NCBI GenBank assembly: GCA_016490735.1
Contig: JAEMWC010000134.1
Coordinates: forward strand, 1,151,001 to 1,215,000
Direction of reading: 5' to 3'
DNA length: 64,000 bases
From: Pachyseris speciosa
Taxonomy: Eukaryota; Cnidaria; Anthozoa; Scleractinia; Pachyseridae
Position numbers and translations under genes: made by a program. Positions 46,052 to 58,000 of this stretch are shown in pieces. Below the pieces are notes generated by a model, which was not told the origin of the DNA, did no database searches, and saw only the letters and a list, made by a program, of their open reading frames with translations. How positions within the stretch are numbered: the stretch's first letter is position 1; every line of letters begins with the position of its first letter.

Positions 46052-49000
46052 ATGGCGACGAGCTTGAATTCTGCGGAGTTTTGGAGCTGCATTGATGAGC
46101 TCAAAATACAACTGCAGTCTATGCACAGAATTGAGCGACTGCACAAAATGCAAGATGAATCAGAGGCGGAAAATGTTGTGAAAGTTAAGGAGTTATCCAG
46201 GTAGGGAGTAGTTGCAAGTTTTCACTAGATGTTCTGCAAGTTGATGTGTGTATCTTCGATGGTTTGCAAGCCAAATAGAGTTACGTATTATGATAAATTA
46301 GCGGTGAATAGGCTAAAATTTAACGTATACCATTATCGTGGAATGAGATTTGACTTACATTTAGCGATGAAGATTTATACTGAAGCCTCTGAGTGTCGGG
46401 TCATATGCAATTAAATATTGTTGTTGAGAAATTTGCTGAGCAATTTCTCGCACGACTTGATACCTCATTCATCATATTGTTCTTAGTTGAATATAGAAGA
46501 ACTCAAGAACCAGAATAACAAGTGCGAAATGAAGAGGTAAAATTTTCTTGCATGTCACAGAGAGGAAGTTATCACTGCACTGGAAGGAGTCGTTATGAAG
46601 ATTGTGCAGGATATTTCAGAGGAAAAGTCACCTTCTTTGAAATACAACTGTAGAAATTCTTGGAAGAACACAAGGTAAGAAAGAAGAAATGTCGTTTTAT
46701 TTTCAAGATTTCGTGACTTCTTTTGCCTGCTTTTAGACCAGAACATAAATGTAGTTAAAGATGATTGCATTTCTTTTTGTAAAACAGATTCAACAGTGCA
46801 GTTGGAATTGAAATGGTTGATAACATTAACAAAACAGAGCATCGGTTTGATTCCATAGCATCAGTTGGAAAGTTTGGTATGTAAAGATAATATATTTAAT
46901 TAGTTTTCCGCGTTATGAACTTTGAAGTCTCGAAGATAAAAACCCGAGGCATTTTAAATGTAACACTTCTACAGCATCTGTGGTCGTTTTTGTATAAACA
47001 CTTATAGAGTCATAAAGTGATGACGTCACAAAATCTAAATTTGTGAAATTGTGGGATTTTTTGAGATTTTCAGAAAGAGCATGACGAAAAATGCTTCCTT
47101 GCCATGTAAAGGCAAATCGGCTCTGAGATATTAGCACTGTTATGATCTGTACAAATCCTTCTAAATTTATGACCCAAGTGAAATTTACAAGGATTTGTAT
47201 GACTTCATCAGGGTATAACAGTGCAAATTTGCCTTTACGTGCAGACTTTAGCAAGGAAGCATTTTTCATCTTACTCTTTCTGAACATCTCAACAAATCAC
47301 AATTTAAAAATTTCAAATTTCTGGCCTTGAACACTGCCTGTCGTAAACAGTTTACATGGGCCCATAGAGACTTCATCAAAAAACGTAATTCTGTAATCTG
47401 TAAGACTGCTGTAGCATACCTAGTGGAAAAAGAAAGGGTGGAAGAGTCTGCCTTTATAGCAACTGGGATAAATAATTTGAGATTATAATTCATTCACAGG
47501 ATAACTAATTTGTTCATAGGATAAATTAGTTACAGAATAAATTATTTTCCTTTCCTTTCCTTTTTTTACTAGTTACTTTTGGGTCAGATTGTTCACCCTT
47601 TCATTGAGTTTATCACCAGAAAGTGTGTCAACCAGAGAGGTAAAAAGAGGATGACAGTGAGCAGGCCTTCTCTCTTCAACGGTTGTATAGAAGTCACGCA
47701 CATATGTTTCCTCAAACTTAATTATCCCTCACTCACTGTTGTTTCACCCAATTATGTTAATCATTTAATTGCCTTCTTCAAGAGCAAGAAAAGGATTGAT
47801 ATTGGGTGGGGGAAATAATAAGAACTGCAGTGTCATTTTTCATCTAATGTCCGTTTGTTTCCAGCTTTGCAGGTCCAGTTGACTTGTATTTCCATGGCAT
47901 TCAGTTACTGTATTAAAAGACATTTGATAGATTAACATTCCAAAGCAAAAGTTTTATTCACCCAAGTATTCGTGGAAAGGGGTTGTCAAAAACAGTAAGC
48001 GAATTCAGCTCTTATCATTAATTTTTATTTTGTAGCTGCAACGTTAAGGATCATGGCTTGCTGTTACAGACTTCTCCAACAAGACACCTACGCGACAAAA
48101 CGGTAGGACTTCCCACTTATCAAACGTGCGAGAAATAGCAGGTTTTAGGCGTATGTCGCGGGCTACATCATAAACTCGCTTCTTATAAAAAACATAGCAA
48201 TATTAATGAAGAAGCCAGCAATTGAGCAACTGGAGGTAAGTTCAGCACCCAGAAGCATGGAAGCTGACAGGCACCGCGCAGGGGGAGGGGCTGGGGGGAT
48301 AACACCCTCCCCCCTCCTTTTCAACTGTACCATGTCTCAAGGGCAATCGTATGGTGAGTTGAGCTTTGTGGATACGTTACTAATTGACAGTTATGATTAG
48401 TTAAGCGAAAAGCTAATTAAATTATTGTTTTAAAACACCGCTTTTTGTTGCTGAAAGTATATTTTTCACCACACCATGTTAGTTTTAAATGCATTTCCAG
48501 CCATTTCAGAGGACTTTGATTTTAAAATTTTGCGGGGGAAATTTTAATTTTAAAAATTTCTCGCACCCCATGAGTTGACTCACGCTAACGCGCTCGAAGT
48601 GAGCCCCCCCCACTTGCAAAGTTGCTGCGCGGTCCCTGAAGCAAGGGAAACATCTGAGTCTTGGGGAGGAATATCTAACGCATGGCCTTTTGTAGCCTGT
48701 GAGCAAGCTCTAGCTCTTGCTGCAGTCTCGCGTGCGACTTATTTAGTAGTAATAGTAATAAAATATTTATATAGCGCTCAATCCACTATTTGTCCATGGC
48801 GTATTACATTAAAAAAGATATTTAAAAAGACAAAAATCCTACAATATTACATCAATAAGTTAGAAATCATCAAAAAAATTGAAAATTTAAAAAGCTTGTT
48901 TAAAAAGATATGTTTTTAAATGTCGTTTAAAAATGTCTATCGAACTACTGGATCTTAGTTCAAGTCGGATCGAGTTCCATACTCGCGGTGCCGCCACAGC

Positions 49001-52000
49001 AAACGCTCTCTCTCCATATGTTTTTAGTCTAGCTTTTGCGATCGTCAGAAGGTGTTAAGAGGTGTGGTACTTAAGTAATTCACTGATGTAGGAAGGCGCT
49101 GTTCCATTGAGAGCTTTGTAGACCAGAAGAAGAATCTTAAAAACCATACGGTAACGGACAGGTAGCCAGTGAAGCTGTTTGAGGACGGGGGTTATATGAT
49201 CAAATTTCCTGGTACATGTAACAACTCGAGCCGCAACAAGGAATGGGTGAGCTCTTCGCTACCACGCCCCAATTCTATTGCGGTGCACTTCGCTCCCCAC
49301 TCATTAGTCGTATACAGTTGCGGGAAACAAATCGAGTTTGCAGGCAAAACCTCTTGTGCATCGATAAAACCAACCACACACCCTACCAACCAATTGACTC
49401 ATTCCGTACACCAGCGTAACCAATCAGCGAAGCAGCAAGAAACTGACAGACAGTCTACGTGCAGACATCTCATAAGAAACAGTTGACGTCTTTACGCAGG
49501 CTAGCTTAGCCTCTAATTGACGTTTTCTGACCAAGTAGATAACCAATTATTCTTCTTTAGAGACATATACTGTTCTGACGTGGTGTTCTTTGGGAGTCAA
49601 AGCGTGGTGGACGAGATTATAGACAACATTTCCTGCATGTTCAGAGTACCAAGACACTGTTTACATGTGGTGAGGTTTCTTATGCTTTTTAATAGATTGT
49701 TTTAGCTTGTAATTAAGTTAATGCATTTATAATTAACAGGACTCCGTTGATAATAGTACTCTACTGTCCTAAAGGGCTATCCTGGTAAAATATTCTATTA
49801 TTATTATTATTGTCATGGCAGTTTAAACTCCTAAATGCCAGGTCCTTACTTACAAATACTGGGCGTGTAAACGTAGCCAGTATTATATCAAAATTTACAA
49901 ATTTACATTAGATAGGAATAAAATTATAATATATATATATAATATATATAATAATATAATATATATAATATATAATATTATATAAAATTTGCAAATTTAT
50001 ATTAAATAGGAATAAAATTGCTTAAAATAAGATTAATAAAATAAATCATAAATAATATCTGCCAAGTGAGGTTTTACGGCTTGTGAATTGCATTTATTAT
50101 TATTATTATTATTATTATTATATTATTATTATTATTGTTGTTATTATTATTATGTTTAGTTGAAAGTGTCAAAGTTCAAAGTGTCAAATTTCTTAAAGAT
50201 AAATATGAAGTAAATGAGAGATGCAATTTTTCCGCCTTGTCCCACACATGCTCGGAGGAAAATTCCGAGTTTCTCCAACAGGATTTGATTACTAGTGAGT
50301 TCCAGTTGATTACTAGTTTTGTTCGCATGCTGTACCACAGAGCTACAGGGGCGGGACTTGTGAAAGATGGGCCATTAAACTAGGGGCATGATGTTACAAT
50401 CGTCCCTCATGCTTCTAGGATCAGAATGTGGATAGGTGGAATAATTGCAGGGTTCGTACAGGTCCTGGAAAACCTGGAAAGTCATGGAATTTTATAATTT
50501 CATTTTCCAGGCCTGGAAAGTCCTGGAATTTAGGTTTGGGTCCTGGAAATCCATGGAAAGTCATGGAAAATCAACAGGCCTTCTATGGGTGGAAATTAAG
50601 AAATGTAAATCCAAAGTTACAAAAATTAACCGACAAATCCAAATATATGATTTATTTCAGTAGAAATAAACATAGCGCGTGTTGCAAGACTACGCTTGCG
50701 AACATTTTTGTCATTTTTGTCATTGTTTTGACATTACTGTCTCAGAACAGTTGCTTAACTTAGGTCGTGGAATTTTTCAAGTCCTGGAAAGTCATTGAAT
50801 TTTCATAGCTCAAAAGTGTACGAACCCTGAATTGTGATGAGAGCGAGATGGTAAGTTTCTAGCGTGGTTAATATTTAAATGAAAGATGTGATTTATTCAA
50901 CAATTTCATACACAAACTGAGAAAAACATTCCGAGTTTTCCCAACAGGAGTCAAACCTATGACACAGCAAGGAAATAACATGTTTCATTTAGGACCAACG
51001 TTTATAAAGTAACCATTAGCCTGCGAATACAGCAACCTCACATCGCTCCCGGCCGCTAGGGGCTTTTCGCGCGAGAGAGACTAGAAAACGCCCCTAGCGC
51101 CGGGCCGGGAGCGATGAGAGGCGGCTGTATTCGCAGGCTAATAAACCATCTCACTTTCTCTCAATCTGAATTTAGTCATCGAACATACAAATATCTTGGA
51201 CGTTTACCTGTAAAAATGTACTCAGTACCTCCGAGAAAGCATCTTATAAAACACTGTATGGTTTGGGTTGTTTCCGAGTTATTTTCTTCTCTTGTTTCTC
51301 AAGTAGCGTTCATAACTGGGACGATCGCATCTTCAATCCCTAGCATTTTTTATTTATGACATTTATCAGTATTCCAACACCAGAAGGCTTGTCGATCTGA
51401 CGGCTCAGTGATTTCTCTTTGCTTTACAGCTTGCTGCTTCTAAAGGTGAGACATTCTTGTTTTTTTTTTAATTTTGAAGTAAACCCTAAGCATTTCTTAT
51501 TTTTTCATTGTATCGGAAGTCTTGATGGACATAATTATTATATCTAGTGGAAGACTTCCCGATTTATTACCATCAACGCATCACAGGGAGCCCGAACGCT
51601 AGCTATTAATAAGCTTTATAGGTTATTGATACTTTTACAGTAAAAAAGAAAATATTTACCTATGTGTTTGTGCGTCTTTTTTCGTCGTTTTGGAAGGGAT
51701 CCGTTCGATTTCAATACACACTCGCTTCAGCTAGGCATATCCGAAGCCGGAGAGTTTCGAGTATTAACTATCAACTCTCCGACCGGGGACGAGTTTTTAT
51801 ACAATTCATAGTTAATAAATGAAACTCGAGACGTTAATGTCGTCTCCAGCTTCCGACGAGACTGTATTTTGAAATCGAACGAAGAAACCGTCTTCGCGCT
51901 AATGCACGCAAACGCATCCCTTTCAAAACGACCAAAGAAAGATACAGAGACAAAGGTAAATGTTTTCTTTTTCGTTGTAACAGTGTCAATAACTTGTAAA

Positions 52001-55000
52001 GCTTATAAATATCTTGCGCTCTGGCTCTGTGTGAACGCATTTTGAGATTCATTCCAAAAGAAAGGGTGAACAAAAAAGGATATGTTGAACAGTTAACTTT
52101 GTTTAGCCCGCTTTGCAGGCTGCGTGTCATGGTAAATTGAGAAGCCTTAGGGTATAAATAGGATTTTGCCACCCTTGACTGTTTCATTTGGCAGTGGATT
52201 CAGGGCTGGAAACTAACTTTTGCAAGCACTCGCCAACCGGGCGAGTGACATTCAGATCTTACTCGCCCGGATACGTTTTACCAAGCCAAACCAAGTAAAA
52301 CAAAGTAGAGGAAATAACTGTGCCGTTCTCATGAAGTCGTCATCGTCGCCATCAAATCTTGTTCTCAGCGGCGCGGATTGTTATCGACCAGCCATATCAT
52401 GATTACGGTTAGGTACTTCGTGTAATTATTACCCGAACAGAAGCTATTTTATACAATTTGCGTGGATTCGCCAGGTTTCTAAAGCTTTCAGAATGTGAAA
52501 AGTACTGGTATGATTACTTTTAGATTATATTTTGTTAAAAACAATAAGCAGCATTTGCATTAGCAAGTGGGCGAGTGTTAATTTCAAACCCTTGGATTAA
52601 GTTCTCTTTGCTTCTGACCATGGATTGAACATCAGTGAACAACCGCCGACCGGTTGGCTCTATTGGCCATGTTCTAAACGAGTGATGGCCTTGGAATGAG
52701 TTTTAAAATTTATCGATTGGAAAAAAGTTGTTGACACTGCATGAAAGAGCATCTCAAAAATGGTCACCTCGCCAACTTTGACGCTGTTCAGTTGAATTGG
52801 AGCTGAAACAAAAGCTTTTGAAAATTGTGAAAATTAGAGACTTTATATGGTTTGGAGGGACACACTTTCCGAAATAGAGACATTTGTATGGGATTTTTTA
52901 AAGATCTAAATGCATGTCAACTGGCGACTTTTCGACCAAACATAGGCCCCGTCCACACTAATACGTTTTTGTTTGAAAACGCATACTTTTTTTTATCCGT
53001 TTTCGCCTTCCGTCCACACTAAAACGATCAAAAACGGAGGTTTTGGAAAACGCTCTCCAGAGTGGCGGTTTTTGAAAACGAAGTAGTGTGGACGGGGTAA
53101 AACGGAGGTTTTCCAAAACGCATTAGTGTGGATGGGGCCATAGTCAAAGTTGCTGAAAGTACTTATTTTGAGATACCCTTTCATATGAGAATCGATTTAG
53201 TTCAATGCCATTTCATTGCCTACCATATTTACCAGCATGGTATATTGTTTTTAACTTGCACCTCTTATGATGTTTATAAGGTTGCGTTGCTGGAGATTTG
53301 AGGTACAGGGAACACGATGGAACCTGTGTAGATTGCAAGGACAAAACCTCGGTTTGTTGTTTGCTACGTATATTAAAAAGAGCGTTGTTTAACGGGCTGT
53401 CGACGTTGTCCCGCCAAATCGCCAATTTCACTCAGTTAAGAGAAAAAGGTTAGTCATATATCAGCCAGCCGGGAACTACATAACAGCCCATGATGACAGT
53501 TTAACAGAGATTACGATTGACGTTAGACATGTTTTGTTTTAGAGCGGTTTTCAATTGAGTGTCGAAAGTAATTCACGTTAAGTTTGGTTTTGCTTTACTT
53601 CGCCCTGTGATTGGTTAACAAAATTCGCGCCATTTTCTCAACCAATGAAAACCAAAACCAATAACGACTCGCACGCGCATATTTTCCCGCGGTTTGGGCC
53701 GGCTACATGAAATTGCTTCGTATTCTGATTGGTTAGTCGCGCTGTTGGAATCGGTTGTGGTTGGTCAGAGTAATTACTTTAGTTTTGGTTTTACGACACT
53801 CAGTTGAAAACCGCTCTACCTGGTTTTATGATCATTGATGTTCCTAGTCTTTTCTACCCAGCGTAACGAACATAAGGTAGCGTTGCTAACCGCAAACACT
53901 TAAAACACATATAACAAGAGAGGAGCTGGGATGGCGAGAAAGCAAACTGGCGTCAGGAGTGGGGGTTAGACTTACCATTTCCCTCGTCTACTCCGCATGG
54001 ATAATCGAAAACAAATAAACTTGTAATAATCTCACGCTAGTTCGTCTGAAGAAAGTGGAAGGGCTGTGAGGTGACTCACTAAGACTTTTATCACTGTTTG
54101 TGTCTGCCAGTGTTTGACTGATGTAGGTTGTCTACCAATTATTTGAACTCATCTCGTCCTTAGGGTACTCTTGTGCCTTCACATGTCCAAGGAATCTACG
54201 GTATCCTTTCAAGCTGATCAGTTCAGCGACAGCCAAACCCGAACGGCGTAAAATGTCGGAGAACTTGAGGAGTTCCCATAGTTTTGTGGGGGAGGGGTGG
54301 GGAGGGTGTGTTGATTTCATGAATAAAGTTATAGCACTTCAAAGGCCTGTTCTTAAGATTTTATTCCAGTTTAATACATGCTCAACGTCTCTTGCATAAG
54401 TTTCTCTCCTTTTACATACAGCTGTGTTCAAAAGAAGAAATAGATAAAAATCAACCCGGATAAGCTGTTTCGATTGATATAGCACATTGTAAATCGACAA
54501 AACGTTGTTTTTGAAGTTTCGTTTCAAGTTTAAGCTATTACTTGAACTTGAGAACTTACCAGTTGGAACTAAAAGCATCGCTTTCATGTGTGCCAATGTC
54601 TATAACTATCAGGTGTTCTAAATGTTTGCGGATTGCCCTCGATCCGCAAAAATATATTCCAGCGGAAAAATACCCCACAGAATAAAATGCCGCAAAAATT
54701 TTTTCCTTCATTCTAATAAAGAGCTGTGTTTTTAAAATAAATTTTCACTACAGGAGCGATGTATATCGGAAGTAAATAAAAACTATTTGACAGCAGCAGC
54801 CCGAGCTCATTAGAAAAATAATCTTTGTCACAAACAAAACTATACCATACGTAAAGAGTATACTACCGAAACTCAACAAGTAATAAAAGTTGAGAATATC
54901 AAGTTTTCTTCATTGCGAATTTTCCGGTGCTTGGACAGAAAATCGCAAAGATTATTTCCCAGCAGAAATTTCAGTCATTTTGAACCGCAAAAATTTGTTC

Positions 55001-58000
55001 CCAGAAAACACAAAAAATAGCCAGTCCGCAAAATTTTCATGCTACACGGTATTCATAACACCAATTGACGAGGCATGCCTCTATATGAATTTGTTTGCCT
55101 TTCTAAAAACCATTAACATCCAAGGTGCATGATTTTATGGCTGTTTAAAATTGCCTTAACGTCTTTTCAATTAGATGTACAGTCAGACGCCAAGTTTATG
55201 CTAATTGTTGAAAAGGAAGCTTCATTCCAGCGGCTTTTGGATGACAATATTTTACAGAAGCTCCACCCCTGTATTGCCATAACTGTGAGTACCCCTAAGT
55301 GGCGACTAGCTAATTTGTTATCACTTAGCGTTGATATATATTAGCTTTCTCTAGTTGTACCTTAATTGCGTTTCTAATTTATAGCGTATTTGAATATGCC
55401 AAAACTAAAATGTCAACAAAATTGTCATCACCGCACGTTTCCATTCTCAAGGAAACACACTTAGAATTAACCTATATTAGTATTTTTAATTGTACTTCAA
55501 ATTAGCCTAACCGAAATTGTATCATCACGCAACATATTTTAACTCAGCTTTAAACATATTTTAACTCCAGGCATTTTGAAACTGACAAGTTAAAATCCCT
55601 TGAAAGAAAATACTAGCAACTGATAAAGCACAATGTGATAAGTTGTAATTTTTCGCTCGTTGGCAAACCCTAAAGCTATCCGATATTGTCAAGGTTTGTG
55701 GCGTAAAGCGTTGCTCTCATTTGACTTTTCACATCTTTTTTGAAAACCACCGGCTGGTTTTCCTTCCCAACTGCCAATCAAATTCATAGACTGTAGGACA
55801 CGTGGAGTTTGCAGGGTTAGCAAAGTGTAAACAAACCACATCTCGCAGAACGGTTTGGTTTGGATTAATCAACCGAAAGGTAAACCATCACAGAGGCCTA
55901 AAATAAAAAAGTGGAACTGAATTGTTTAGAATATAAACGTTGTAGATTGTCAAACGAGAGTGTGGCGTGGACACGATGTAATATCATGAAGACAAAAAAC
56001 GACTGGCAAAACTTTAGGATGATAAGCTTCTGGTAATCGTAATTAGTATATACCACACAAGTGAATAGTGCTTTTCGCGCGCTCTGGTTGGTTAACTCGG
56101 AGGTGATTAGCAAGTACTATTCACCTCCACTTCGGAGAATAATTGTTAATTACTGAAAGTGAATATTATACCTTTCTATTCAGCTTTTAATAAATATCTT
56201 GGTAAGTGGAATTTCTAGGTGGAAGAAATGCCAGATATCAATAAATGACCCATATCCAGTCAGAAAAAATAAATTTCTGAGTGGAATCCATGGAATGTGG
56301 AACGCCATGCAGACCTTCCAGGATCTGTTTGGATGCGCTAAATAACTGATTCACAGGGGTCTCGATGATGACCGAAGCCACATATACTACATAAAAACTG
56401 TTGTTCGAAAGTGAAACGTACCCTGCCAGAATCGCTAGCAGGTTTAATAAACACATTTTTAGCGAGTATTCTTCTTCTTTAGTTTCATTACATTTGATCC
56501 TTGAAAGTCGCTCTCTAACTCGTCGTTTGTCACTTTTGTTGATATTATTCCTGCAGTTCTGACAGAACATCTGCCTCATCCAAGCCTAGTTATGTGGAAT
56601 AACTCAACTGCACGGTCGTCGGTTGGAAAGACTTCAGAACAATTCTTTGTTTATTGAGCTCTACCCACCAAAAAAAATATAACTAATTCAAAATGAATAT
56701 TAGTTAATTAGTTACTCCATTGAAATTACATTCCACACTGAACTAACGCGAAAGAAACATATTTGTTCAAAGATATATTGGTTAACAATGCGTAAATTAC
56801 CTATTTAAACTCAAACACCAACACTCTGCACAAGAGAAGCAAGCAGGCTGTTTCGAAAAAGAAGACAGGCAATTCAGTTCACTCGAGAACGAAATGGAAA
56901 CCAAAGGTCTTGGCTGCTTTTTTGTTCTTCTTTTTTTGGTGGCTTTTTCAATTGAATCCCAAGCTTTCGTCAACGGGCCCGGTCGAGTAGAACCGGCGAC
57001 AGACCAGCAGACAAAAGGAAAAAGGATCTTTCAGGCTAAGAAAGGTCGATTGGTAAGTAGAACCACGAAAACATTTTTCATGTCTTTTGCAGTAGTTTCA
57101 GAGTTGACAGTAATTTAATACAGAAAAGCCAACTCACGTCACTCTACAAAGTAACGCTTTTTTCAAAACTCCCATTAAAGAAGCTTAAAGAAGGACTTTT
57201 AAAAGAGGCACTGTCATGCACGGGGTTTTCGCTTGTTAGTCTGACAAATGCAAATACACAAAACGCTTCCGCAAAACTAAAAAAGTATAGCAGGAATGTT
57301 AGCTGGGAGACAAAGCCATATGAAATTCTTCGCAATTTAGTGGAAACAACTTTTAATTCTTTGTCGACTTTTGTATTACAGTGGGTGTCGGTAAATAATT
57401 TCAGCGCAGTAAATGGAATATGCTCTTTAGCAACGAAACTGTACCATTATTTTTGGGTTTTCATTGATAAGATATATTCTACCGTTTTCAGTGAAGTGAC
57501 GCTAAGATACTGTGGCAGTGCCACCTTTAGTGACAGTCTGAGAATATGATCACAACGTGCAAGACAATTTATACGAAAGTATTATTTCAAAACACGCGAA
57601 GACGGAGGGATTCAGTTCATGGGACAGAAGAACTGTTATGTAGAGTAATGACAAACTTCGGTTTTATTCAAGTCCGTACTAACGCAAATTACTGCACTTG
57701 TCGCGAGTCGTGCTGTACTCAGTGAATTAATAGTTAGTACAACAGGGAGTATATTTCTCCATCAAGCTGTATAAAGTAATAAGTACTTTGCTAATAATTA
57801 ATCCTTTTTCTGTTGACAGAAAAACTCAGTGTTATGTAGAGCAATGACAAACTTCGGTCGGTAGTAACAGAGATTACTACACTGGTAGCGAATCGTGCTG
57901 TACTCAGTGAATTAATATTTAGTACAACAGAGTGTATTTTTCTTCAAGAAGTTGTTAATTATTCATGCCTTTTCTGTTTTAGAATGGAGTGAAGTCGGAG

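Noticed and set aside
47579..47818. 79-codon frame in SPO11 intron 3
   Set aside because: No recognisable domain, and the SPO11 exons splice in frame without it.
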